Assembly (NCBI GenBank): GCA_003695455.1
Contig: RFJF01000280.1
Span: forward strand, 1 to 5,336
Length of the DNA: 5,336 nucleotides
From: Chloroflexota bacterium
GTDB taxonomy: Bacteria; Chloroflexota; Anaerolineae; 4572-78; J111
Direction: 5' to 3'
In this document: in pieces, positions 1 to 5,336 of the stretch
Layout: the number at the start of each line of letters is the position of its first letter
How positions within the stretch are numbered: the stretch's first letter is position 1
The notes under the pieces: model-generated
Seen by the model: the letters and a program-made list of their open reading frames with translations, nothing else
Database searches by the model: none
What the model was told of the DNA's origin: nothing
Program-made: the position numbers and the translations under genes

Positions 1-1
1 C

Positions 2-1243
2 CCCACGCCGCCCCCCTCCACCGACCCGCCGGTGGTTCTGCCGCCCCTGCCCACCGAGCAGGGGCTGGAAGTGGGCATTGACCTGACTGTGCTCAACGGC
101 ATCAAAACCGGCATTGACAACGGCGAGTATGACCGCCCCTGCACCGAAGCCGAACACAACCGCACTCAGTGGCACCTGCTGGTTGACCCGGTTAATAAAT
201 GTCACTACGACCACCAGCACGGCGACGACCCCAATTTTGTCAACGACATTTTTGGCGAACCCGGTGCGTGGTTTGGCGCGCCCGGCCAATCGGTATCCTA
301 TCCGTGGCAAACTTTCAAAGCCACCACCGCAGACCAGCCCAACGATGAATTTGTGGCTGCCGGTCAAATGGAAAACGACCTCAAACACGAAGGCTACGGC
401 TGGGTGGTCCGGCGCAACCAGCCCTGCCCCAAAGGCAACTGCACCACCGATTTCCGCTTGCAGTACCACGGCATTTTTGGCGCTCACGGCGCGGTAACCC
501 GCTACCACTCCTTCAGTTTTGAGGCCCGTGTCTGCGCCGACGCCAACGACCCGGCTTCGTGCGGGATTATCCGGCGCGGCGGCTGGGCCGACTACGGTCG
601 TCTCTTCACCACCGACCAGGTTTCTTGCCTGCACAACGTGCCCGCCAACTTCATCAGCCTGCCCGCCGACACGCTTTTCCGGCCCATCGAACGCCCCGAA
701 GCCCGCGACGAAATTCGCTGCCATCCCATTCTCAACCCGGCGCCGCCGTATCCCTCTGCCAAACCGCTGGCCGAATGGTGGGCGCACGGCGCGGTAGATA
801 CCCGCTGGCAGTTGCGCTCGTTTGACCCGCTGGGCAACATCAATCCCGATAATCCGAACCAGTGGCACACCTTCTGCCAGCCCGGCGATTCCAACTGCCA
901 TTTCAACCAGTCTAAAATGACCGCCTGGATTGGTTACACCCTGCCCGTTCCGGAATTTCACAACGGCGCCCGGCTGGATACCAACCATGATGGCCGAACC
1001 GAGTACTCTGCCTTTTCCACCCGCTGGGGCCGGCGCAACGACGCCTGCACGCAAGCCGGCCTGGATTGTGTGCCGACCATCTTTGAGAATGTGCCGCTTA
1101 ACCTCTACCCCGACAGCAGCGGCGTATTCAAAGAAGCGCGCTTCTCGCACACCATCTGCGAATCCTGCCAGCCGGTAGATTACGACCTGTCGCCGCCGGG
1201 CCAGGCGTGGAACACGTGGGTCTTTAAATACGTCAACCAGTAA
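2..1243 (+). CDS. Cys/His-rich probable secreted protein, C-terminal part (5' end outside window)
   Basis: The reading frame is open from the first complete codon (position 2) to a TAA at 1241-1243, giving 413 residues with no start that looks real, so the gene begins upstream. The visible part opens with a Pro/Thr/Ser-rich linker (about 2-75), of the kind that joins domains in exported proteins. The rest is a domain with 14 Cys and about 17 His. Notable are a C-H-x-D-H-x-H-G-D-D-P cluster (200-232), a YHG/AHG/RYH run (464-508) and an EF-hand-like loop DTNHDG (977-994). An even number of Cys, several in close pairs (PCPKGNC, TICESC), fits disulfides outside the cytoplasm. I recall similar HGDDP-bearing hypothetical proteins from Chloroflexota, but no assigned function. 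Metal or calcium binding is inferred from the residues only. The gene ends just before a strong terminator and is convergent with the SRPBCC gene. Confident as a gene, not as to function. Confidence 0.85.
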   Translation, partial: PTPPPSTDPPVVLPPLPTEQGLEVGIDLTVLNGIKTGIDNGEYDRPCTEAEHNRTQWHLLVDPVNKCHYDHQHGDDPNFVNDIFGEPGAWFGAPGQSVSYPWQTFKATTADQPNDEFVAAGQMENDLKHEGYGWVVRRNQPCPKGNCTTDFRLQYHGIFGAHGAVTRYHSFSFEARVCADANDPASCGIIRRGGWADYGRLFTTDQVSCLHNVPANFISLPADTLFRPIERPEARDEIRCHPILNPAPPYPSAKPLAEWWAHGAVDTRWQLRSFDPLGNINPDNPNQWHTFCQPGDSNCHFNQSKMTAWIGYTLPVPEFHNGARLDTNHDGRTEYSAFSTRWGRRNDACTQAGLDCVPTIFENVPLNLYPDSSGVFKEARFSHTICESCQPVDYDLSPPGQAWNTWVFKYVNQ

Positions 1244-1263
1244 CCAACCCACCAACCCGGCAC

Positions 1264-1301
1264 AAAAAATGGAGCGCGGACAAATCCGCGCTCCATTTTT
1301 T
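1264..1301. terminator. Bidirectional rho-independent terminator
   Basis: A perfect 17-bp stem (1264-1280 with 1285-1301) closes a 4-nt loop CAAA. The core is GGAGCGCGGA/TCCGCGCTCC, flanked by six A on the left and seven T on the right, so each strand reads a GC-rich hairpin followed by a U-tract. It lies 20 bp after the stop of the rightward gene (1243) and 25 bp after the stop of the leftward SRPBCC gene (1327), and probably ends both transcripts. Confidence 0.93.
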
Positions 1302-1326
1302 TCTTTTATCTGCAAAATGAGAAAAA

Positions 1327-1827
1327 TTAGCTGTTGAGGACAGCTTTGATGTGGTCTGCCATTTTGGCAAAGGACTGTTCCCAACCGCCGCCCGCGCCGG
1401 AGTCTGCCGGCATGCCGGCGTGGGTCATCACCATTTTTGTGCGTCCGCCAAGCTCTTCCAACACAACGGTAACTTCTGTCGTCGCGGGGAAACCCTCGGG
1501 CATGCCGTACACAGAGGGCGAAACCACATTGCCGTTTTCATCGGCAGGGCTGTCGGTGTAAACAAGACGCTCGTTCGGGACAATTTCAGTGTATTCGCCC
1601 GTGGTCCACATTTTCATACTGCCGTCCGGTGTTTGCATTTCCATACAAACCAGACGCTTGCCGCCCACGCGCACATCCATTTGGGCAACGGGCACAGTGA
1701 AACCGTGCGGGCCGTACCATTTTTTAAAATGTTCCGGGTTTGTCCACATTTGCCAGACCAGACCCACCGGCGCGTCAAAACTCCGTTCAATTACAACTGC
1801 ATCTTTGGCTGTGGTGCCATCACTCAT
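1327..1827 (-). CDS. SRPBCC / AHSA1-family protein (START-like fold)
   Basis: This is a 166-residue single-domain protein of the Activator-of-Hsp90-ATPase-1-like (AHSA1, COG3832-type) branch of the SRPBCC superfamily, which forms a hydrophobic ligand-binding cavity. Family hallmarks are the opening strand and helix VIERSFDAPVGLVWQMWTNP (12-31), the WYGP motif (37-40), DVRVGGK (51-57), the GEYTEIVPNERLVYT hairpin (77-91), the TTEVTVVLEE strand (116-125) and the C-terminal helix beginning GGWEQSFAKM (147-156). The length is typical. No signal peptide or membrane segment is seen, so it is probably cytoplasmic. The ATG at 1827 is chosen because AAGGAG lies 7 nt upstream and the domain begins soon after; a longer frame from 1878 would run far into arsR. 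It overlaps the arsR stop by 8 bp, so the two are translated from one message. ArsR-SRPBCC pairs are common in bacteria, but the ligand or reaction is generally unknown, and nothing here settles it. Confidence 0.93.
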   Translation of the reverse strand: MSDGTTAKDAVVIERSFDAPVGLVWQMWTNPEHFKKWYGPHGFTVPVAQMDVRVGGKRLVCMEMQTPDGSMKMWTTGEYTEIVPNERLVYTDSPADENGNVVSPSVYGMPEGFPATTEVTVVLEELGGRTKMVMTHAGMPADSGAGGGWEQSFAKMADHIKAVLNS

Positions 1828-2167
1828 TGTCACTCTCCTTGCTGCTAATTTGGCTGATATACTCATCCATGCGATCAAAACGCGCCTCCCAAATAGGGCG
1901 GTACTGCTCTGTCCACCGGGAAATTTCTCTCAGGGGCGTTACGTTGATGGTGCAGGGCCGGTACTGCGCTTTTTGCCCCCGGGTGATTAGCCCTGCCCGT
2001 TCCAGCACTTTGATGTGTTTGGAAATGGCCGGCAAACTCATATTAAACGGTTCGGCAAGTTCGTTGACGGTTGCTTCCCCTTCTACCAACCGCGCCAAAA
2101 TCGCCCGCCGGGTTGAGTTTGCCAACGCCGCAAAAGTTTGGCTGAGTTTATCGTTATCGCCGTTCAT
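1820..2167 (-). CDS. ArsR-family winged-helix transcriptional repressor
   Basis: This 115-residue protein has the ArsR/SmtB winged-helix fold: an N-terminal helix with ALANSTRRAILARL (14-27), the first HTH helix ATVNELAEPFNM (32-43), the recognition helix SLPAISKHIKVLERAGLI (44-61), a wing TRGQKAQYRPCTIN (62-75), then a long C-terminal dimerisation helix. The metal-binding ELCVCDL-type motif of arsenic and cadmium sensors is absent and the only Cys is C72, so it is probably not a thiol-based metal sensor. It matches the ArsR type usually found directly upstream of AHSA1/SRPBCC genes, as here. No strong Shine-Dalgarno precedes the ATG at 2167. The gene has its own promoter and a palindrome upstream, which suggests that it represses its own operon. 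The inducing signal cannot be read from the sequence. Confidence 0.95.
   Translation of the reverse strand: MNGDNDKLSQTFAALANSTRRAILARLVEGEATVNELAEPFNMSLPAISKHIKVLERAGLITRGQKAQYRPCTINVTPLREISRWTEQYRPIWEARFDRMDEYISQISSKESDNE
1835..1840 (-). promoter_or_regulatory. Ribosome binding site of the SRPBCC gene
   Basis: AAGGAG on the minus strand stands 7 nt before the ATG at 1827 and lies inside the last codons of arsR. It decides the SRPBCC start and shows that the downstream gene can initiate on its own despite the 8-bp overlap. Confidence 0.85.
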
Positions 2168-2182
2168 GGTTCTGAAATTGCA

Positions 2183-2206
2183 TTATTTAACTTATTAGTT
2201 AATTAA
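2183..2206. promoter_or_regulatory. Candidate ArsR operator (24-bp near-palindrome)
   Basis: A 24-bp inverted repeat has a perfect core TTAACT-AATA-AGTTAA (minus strand) and, after one mismatched pair, three further matched pairs on each side, so 9 of 10 arm positions match. It lies between the predicted transcription start (about 2209) and the arsR ATG. A repressor bound there would block transcription start or escape. Its length and dyad symmetry suit an ArsR dimer. Assignment to this ArsR is by position only. Confidence 0.7.
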
Positions 2207-2215
2207 CCTGATGGT

Positions 2216-2244
2216 ATAATACAACATTCAGTTCGATTTGTCAA
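2216..2244 (-). promoter_or_regulatory. Sigma-70 promoter of the arsR-SRPBCC operon
   Basis: On the minus strand a perfect -35 TTGACA (2239-2244) is separated by 17 nt from a -10 TATTAT (2216-2221), 5 of 6 to consensus. Transcription should start near 2209, giving a leader of about 42 nt that contains the palindrome. This promoter lies in the gap between the truncated recD2 gene and arsR, so the pair does not depend on readthrough from recD2. Confidence 0.85.
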
Positions 2245-2286
2245 GCAAATTTTTCAAATGGGGGAAACGTGTACCTGCGGGGGAAT

Positions 2287-3861
2287 CTACTGCGCCGGAA
2301 AAACGGGCATCTGGCCGCGATTGATGCGATGGGCGTTGGTGATGATGGTGCTATCTGCCGCCTGCCGAAATATCACATCCAGCGTGGTTACCGGCACAAC
2401 GCCGCTGGCAATCAAATCGCGCAGAACGTTGCCCGCACCCACGCTGGGCAACTGGTCGGCATCACCCACCAGCAGCAGATGCCCGGCGGGATGCACCGCC
2501 TTGAACACGTTGTTCATCAAAATCAGGTCAATCATCGAGCACTCATCCAAAATGAGCAAATCGCACTCCAGCGGGTTGTCCTGATTGCGCTGAAATTTAA
2601 AGCCTTCGCTGGGGCTGACCTCAAGCAAACGGTGGATGGTTTTGGCTTCGTGGCCGGTGCTTTCGGCCAGCCGTTTGGCGGCCCGACCCGTGGGCGCAGC
2701 CAGCAACGCCTGCCGCCCTTTGCTGCGCAGCAGCCGCAAAATCGAGCGTACGGTGCTGGTTTTGCCCGTGCCCGGCCCGCCGGTCAGAATGCTGACTTTG
2801 TGGGTCAGCGCCATTTGCACCGCCTGCTGCTGCCGCTCGGCCAGGGTAATGCCGTCCATTTTGGCCGCCAGCCACTCAAACACCGCTGCCCAGTTGACAC
2901 CGGCAAACACAGCCAGCCGGCTCTGGTCGGCGTTGAGCAAATCCCGCACGCGGCGGGCCACGCCCACTTCGGCAAAGTAGAAGGGAGTCAGGTAAACCGC
3001 CTCGGCGGGGTTTTCCGATTCGGCGGCGGGGGGAGCAAACGAAAAATCCTCAATTTTCACCCGTTCCTCCTGCGCCAGCAGGTCAATCTGGGCATCAACC
3101 TGTTCCGGCGTCACGGCCAGAATTTGCACGGCGGCGTCAATCAGGTGATCGCGGGGGGCGTACACGTGGCCCTGCTCGGCCAGTTGGTTGAGGGTGTACT
3201 CAATACCGGCGGCAATACGCTGCGGCGCATCCGGGGCCATGCCGATGTTCTGCGCAATCTGGTCGGCGGTCAAAAAACCGATGCCAAAAATATCGCGGGC
3301 CAGCCGGTAGGGGTTCTCTTTGACCACGGCAATGGATTTATCGCCGTAGGTTTTGTAAATTTTCACCGCCAGCCGGGTGCTGACCTGATGCGTTTGCAGA
3401 AACAGCATAATTTCCTTGATTTTTTTCTGCGCTTCCCAGGCGCGGGCAATCATATCCACCCGTTTGGCCCCGATGCCCTCCACTTCGTGCAGGCGCTGGA
3501 TGTCGTTTTCAATCACATCCAGCGTGTAGGTGCCAAATTTCTCGGCGATGCGCCGGGCTGTGACCGGCCCCACCCCTTTAATCAGCCCGCTGCCCAAATA
3601 CCGTTTGATGCCCTCTACCGTGGCCGGTACTTCTTCCACGTAGCGAATCAGCTCGAACTGCTCGCCGTATTTGGGGTGGGTTTTCCAGCGGCCTTCCAGT
3701 TTGAGCCGCGCGCCGGGGTGAACCTCGGCCAGCGCGCCGACCACGGTCACCAGGTCGTACCGTTTATCGGCCCTGAAGCGGGCCACGGTGTAGCCATTTT
3801 GGGGATTTGTGTAGGTCAGGCGCTCAACCACGCCTCTGAGGGTTACAACGGGCTGCTGCAT
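2287..3861 (-). CDS. recD2: RecD2-like superfamily 1B DNA helicase, C-terminally truncated
   Basis: This is a RecD2/YrrC-type 5'-3' helicase (RecD without RecBC partners, linked to repair). The 524 residues show the N-terminal OB-like region, tandem helix-hairpin-helix elements (LIKGVGPVTARRIAEKFG from 93; HEVEGIGAKR from 125), then the ATPase core: Walker A GGPGTGKT (361-368), motif Ia APTGRAAKRLAEST, motif II LDEC (about 438-441), motif III GDADQLPSVG (466-475) and motif IV VIFRQAADS with AHRINRG following. It stops at TAG right after AHRINRGQMPVFPAQ. RecD2 proteins are usually over 700 residues, so about 200 are missing, including motifs V and VI and the UvrD_C_2-like 2A domain. The downstream frames show no recognisable remnant, so this is a real 3' loss rather than a simple frameshift. 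Helicase activity is unlikely; DNA or partner binding could remain, or it is a pseudogene. ATG 3861 is chosen over TTG 3888 because it overlaps the receiver-gene stop by 1 nt (TGATG). Confidence 0.9.
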   Translation of the reverse strand: MQQPVVTLRGVVERLTYTNPQNGYTVARFRADKRYDLVTVVGALAEVHPGARLKLEGRWKTHPKYGEQFELIRYVEEVPATVEGIKRYLGSGLIKGVGPVTARRIAEKFGTYTLDVIENDIQRLHEVEGIGAKRVDMIARAWEAQKKIKEIMLFLQTHQVSTRLAVKIYKTYGDKSIAVVKENPYRLARDIFGIGFLTADQIAQNIGMAPDAPQRIAAGIEYTLNQLAEQGHVYAPRDHLIDAAVQILAVTPEQVDAQIDLLAQEERVKIEDFSFAPPAAESENPAEAVYLTPFYFAEVGVARRVRDLLNADQSRLAVFAGVNWAAVFEWLAAKMDGITLAERQQQAVQMALTHKVSILTGGPGTGKTSTVRSILRLLRSKGRQALLAAPTGRAAKRLAESTGHEAKTIHRLLEVSPSEGFKFQRNQDNPLECDLLILDECSMIDLILMNNVFKAVHPAGHLLLVGDADQLPSVGAGNVLRDLIASGVVPVTTLDVIFRQAADSTIITNAHRINRGQMPVFPAQ

Positions 3862-4295
3862 CAGATTTTGTTTTGCCCCACATTCCAAACCGGCTCGCCC
3901 TGTAAAATATCAACAAGTTGGCGGCTGAAGTGGCGGGGGCTGATGGGCTTGCCCAAAAAACCATCGAAACCGGCGGCGCGCGCCCGCTGAATGGTGTCCG
4001 GGTGAACATCGGCGGTGACGGCGACCACCCGCGTGCCGGACAGTCGCGCATCGGCCCGGATTTTTTCCAGCAGGGCAAATCCGTCCTCCTGCGGCAGATG
4101 CAAATCCAGCAAAATCAAATCCACGCGGGGCAATTCGGCAATCACGTCGAACATTTCCCAGCCGGACGCCTTCCACTCGTACCGTTTAACGCCGATGTGG
4201 TCCAGCAGGCGGCTGAGCAGGAGCATATTTTGCAGATTGTCTTCCACAACCAGAATGTACGCGTCGGCGGGCGCGATGGCAGTTTTTGAGGTCAT
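3861..4295 (-). CDS. Stand-alone response regulator receiver domain (CheY-like)
   Basis: This 144-residue protein is a single REC domain with no output domain. Visible landmarks are the acidic pair E18-D19 (ILVVEDN), the phospho-acceptor D64 in LILLDLHLP, the switch Thr T94 in VAVTAD and the conserved K116 in FLGKP, so phosphotransfer from a histidine kinase should be possible. An extra N-terminal stretch of about 12 residues precedes the fold. Such single-domain regulators act by protein-protein contact or as phosphorelay intermediates; VEDNxxN resembles receivers of hybrid-kinase or DivK-like type. No kinase is in the window. The ATG at 4295 has AGGAA 6 nt upstream. The stop TGA shares its A with the ATG of the recD2-like gene, so the two are probably translationally coupled and co-transcribed. 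This is an odd partnership for a helicase, and its biological link is unknown. Confidence 0.94.
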   Translation of the reverse strand: MTSKTAIAPADAYILVVEDNLQNMLLLSRLLDHIGVKRYEWKASGWEMFDVIAELPRVDLILLDLHLPQEDGFALLEKIRADARLSGTRVVAVTADVHPDTIQRARAAGFDGFLGKPISPRHFSRQLVDILQGEPVWNVGQNKI

Positions 4296-4301
4296 TATCC
4301 G

Positions 4302-4306
4302 TTCCT
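4302..4306 (-). promoter_or_regulatory. Ribosome binding site of the receiver-domain gene
   Basis: AGGAA on the minus strand lies 6 nt before the ATG at 4295. It supports this start, which also leaves a normal short lead-in to the REC fold. Confidence 0.6.
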
Positions 4307-4315
4307 GTGCCAGAA

Positions 4316-4343
4316 ATTATAAAACCGAAACGTATCAAACCAA
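4316..4343 (-). promoter_or_regulatory. Probable promoter of the receiver-recD2 unit
   Basis: A perfect -10 TATAAT (4316-4321, minus strand) lies 16 nt after a weak -35 TTGGTT (4338-4343). Transcription would start near 4309, leaving a leader of about 14 nt that just holds the ribosome binding site. The -10 is convincing; the -35 is only partly so. Confidence 0.5.
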
Positions 4344-4373
4344 AATTCCGGGGGATGTCTTTGCCACCGCCCG

Positions 4374-4402
4374 TTGCCGGGCCGGTCAACATGTGCTACA
4401 CT
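4374..4402 (+). promoter_or_regulatory. Probable extended -10 promoter of the aminopeptidase gene
   Basis: TTGCCG (4374-4379) is spaced 17 nt from TACACT (4397-4402), and a TG dinucleotide one base before the -10 makes it an extended -10 element. Transcription from about 4409 would give an unusually long leader of about 178 nt containing the palindromic repeat. It is divergent from, and close to, the promoter candidate of the receiver gene. Confidence 0.45.
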
Positions 4403-4461
4403 GGTCGGGTTAAATTTTTTAGAAGGCACGCAAGTTCAAAACCAGGTTTAACCGTTTTAAT

Positions 4462-4531
4462 CACGAATGACACAAATAAACGAATTTTTAAATATTTTAT
4501 TTGTGCTATTCGTTCATTAGTGGCATTCGTG
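4462..4531. repeat. Degenerate palindromic intergenic repeat, ATTCGTG-type units
   Basis: Two 24-nt arms (4462-4485 and 4508-4531) are inverted copies matching at 21 of 24 positions, with a 22-nt AT-rich spacer. Each arm is built of 8-10-nt units resembling CACGAATGA, or ATTCGTGNC on the other strand; the right half reads ATTTGTGCT, ATTCGTTC, ATTAGTGGC, ATTCGTG. A second perfect 10-bp pairing, CACAAATAAA (4471-4480) with TTTATTTGTG (4496-4505), shares left-arm bases and would exclude the longer fold. It lies in the presumed leader of the aminopeptidase gene. It looks like a dispersed intergenic palindrome of the kind I recall from several environmental bacterial genomes. No T-run follows directly, so it is not a typical terminator. 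Confidence 0.7.
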
Positions 4532-4570
4532 TTTGTTTTTGTTCAACTGCGTAAGTCCTGTATTTTTCTG

Positions 4571-4576
4571 AAAGGA
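4571..4576 (+). promoter_or_regulatory. Ribosome binding site of the aminopeptidase gene
   Basis: AAAGGA ends 10 nt before the ATG at 4587, slightly long but usable. An in-frame GTG at 4581 would be only 4 nt from it, too close, so the ATG is preferred. Confidence 0.6.
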
Positions 4577-4586
4577 TGATGTGCCA

Positions 4587-5336
4587 ATGGATTCCAGAAT
4601 CAAAAAAATGGGCGAGGTGATTGCCAACTACTCGCTGGCGGTGCAGCCCGGCGAGCGCGTACTGGTGCGCAGCACCAGCCCCGCCGGCGAACCGCTGGCG
4701 CAGGCCGTGTACCAGGCCGCGCTGGCTGCCGGCGCTCAGGCGTTTATGTACATTCACGCCCATGACGAAGACGTGCTGGCAATTGAAGCCACAGACAACA
4801 CAGAACTGCTGGCCGCGCCCAACCCCATGCTCCAGTTGATGTACGACACCTGCGACGCGCTGGTGCGGATTGAAGCCTCGGAGAATCCGCGGGCGCTGTC
4901 CGGCTACCCCGCCGAACTCCAGCAGGCGCGCTCAAAGGCGGCCTTTGCGCTGATTAACGTGCAGATGCAGCGCGAAGGCAGCGGCGAACTGCGGCGCTGC
5001 ACCACCCAGTTTCCCACACAGGGGTACGCGCAGGCCGCCGGGATGTCGCTCAGCCGGTACGCCGATTTTGTGTTCAACGCCTGCAAAGTGCAATTGGATG
5101 ACCCGGTGGCGGCGTGGCGGGCTGTGGAGCAGGAACAGCAGCGGCTGGTAGATTATCTGGCCGGCAAAAAAAATATTCACGTGCGCGGCAAAAATATTGA
5201 CCTGCACCTCTCAATTGACGGGCGAACGTTTTTGAACGCCTGCGGCACGGCCAACTTTCCGGACGGTGAAATCTTTACCGGGCCGGTAGAGGACAGCGTC
5301 AACGGCTGGGTCAAATTCACCTACCCGGCCTACTAC
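4587..5336 (+). CDS. M29-family metallo-aminopeptidase, N-terminal part (3' end outside window)
   Basis: The open frame gives 250 residues and runs off the window; the family is usually about 370-410 residues, so roughly two thirds is present. It belongs to peptidase family M29 (thermophilic aminopeptidase, AmpS/PepS/AmpT type), cytoplasmic enzymes that release N-terminal amino acids using a two-metal centre. Family features are the start IKKMGEVIANYSLAVQPGER (5-24), the Rossmann-like N-domain with VYQAALAAGAQAFMY (41-55), the segment FPTQGYAQAAGMSLSRYADF (142-161), the KNIDLHLSIDGRTFLNACG stretch (202-220) and NFPDGEIFTGPVEDSVNGWV (223-242). E228 in DGEIF probably corresponds to the first metal-ligand Glu; the remaining His, Glu and Asp ligands lie beyond the window. 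No signal peptide is seen. A leader with a palindromic repeat precedes it, and it is divergent from the receiver-recD2 unit. The family is clear; the exact substrate range is not. Confidence 0.95.
   Translation, partial: MDSRIKKMGEVIANYSLAVQPGERVLVRSTSPAGEPLAQAVYQAALAAGAQAFMYIHAHDEDVLAIEATDNTELLAAPNPMLQLMYDTCDALVRIEASENPRALSGYPAELQQARSKAAFALINVQMQREGSGELRRCTTQFPTQGYAQAAGMSLSRYADFVFNACKVQLDDPVAAWRAVEQEQQRLVDYLAGKKNIHVRGKNIDLHLSIDGRTFLNACGTANFPDGEIFTGPVEDSVNGWVKFTYPAYY

Noticed and set aside
32..34. GTG at 32 as the true start of the Cys/His-rich protein
   Set aside because: The frame is open to the window edge through a Pro-rich linker, with no ribosome binding site and no signal peptide after it, so the start is upstream.
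1351..1848. Plus-strand open frame opposite the SRPBCC gene
   Set aside because: It is antisense to a well-matched SRPBCC domain, has no ribosome binding site or recognisable motif, and has a composition typical of a shadow frame.
1828..1878. Upstream start at 1878 for the SRPBCC protein
   Set aside because: It would add 17 residues encoded inside arsR with no family similarity. The ATG at 1827 has an AAGGAG at 7 nt.
2215..2220. TATAAT on the plus strand as a rightward promoter
   Set aside because: It is the offset complement of the arsR -10 in an AT-rich patch. No suitable -35 precedes it and no rightward gene follows.
1327..2260. Base-composition shift marking the arsR cassette as foreign
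   Set aside because: Sampled stretches of arsR, the SRPBCC gene and recD2 have similar GC by eye (about 50-60%). Only the promoter region is AT-rich, as promoters often are.
3862..3888. TTG start at 3888 for the helicase
   Set aside because: It would overlap the end of the receiver gene by 28 nt and uses a rare start. The ATG at 3861 gives a 1-nt coupled overlap and begins right at the conserved N-terminus.
2269..3990. A 573-codon open frame on the plus strand opposite the helicase gene
   Set aside because: It lies entirely antisense to a protein with clear helicase motifs. It shows the His/Gln/Gly-rich composition of a mirror frame in GC-rich DNA, with no family-like motifs.

Overview
The window holds six protein-coding genes of a GC-rich bacterium, in two outer rightward genes and four inner leftward genes. 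The style suggests a Chloroflexota (Anaerolineae-like) genome: a secreted Cys/His-rich protein with an HxHGDDP-type motif behind a Pro/Thr linker, a RecD2-type helicase, an M29 aminopeptidase and an ArsR-SRPBCC pair. That placement is an inference from protein flavour; there is no rRNA or marker gene to fix it.

Layout. (1) At 2-1243 (+) is the C-terminal part of a large, probably exported protein rich in Cys and His; its start lies before the window. (2) A strong 17-bp hairpin flanked by A- and T-tracts (1264-1301) sits between the two convergent genes and can terminate transcription from both sides. (3) At 1327-2167 (-) is a compact two-gene unit: an ArsR-type repressor followed, with an 8-bp overlap, by an SRPBCC/AHSA1-family protein. 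It has its own near-consensus sigma-70 promoter and a 24-bp near-palindrome just downstream of the predicted transcription start, which suggests autorepression. (4) At 2287-4295 (-) is a second unit: a stand-alone response-regulator receiver domain whose stop overlaps by 1 nt the start of a RecD2-like helicase. The helicase ends about 200 residues early, after motif IV, with no remnant of the missing C-terminal helicase domain before arsR. (5) The intergenic region 4296-4586 carries divergent promoter candidates and a 70-bp degenerate palindromic repeat with two mutually exclusive foldings. (6) At 4587 the start of an M29-family metallo-aminopeptidase begins and runs off the window end.

The most interesting points are the truncated recD2 coupled to a receiver domain, the self-contained arsR-SRPBCC cassette lying exactly where the helicase C-terminus should be, the palindromic repeat in the aminopeptidase leader, and the unassigned Cys/His-rich secreted protein. 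I see no tRNA, rRNA, CRISPR array, transposase or phage gene.
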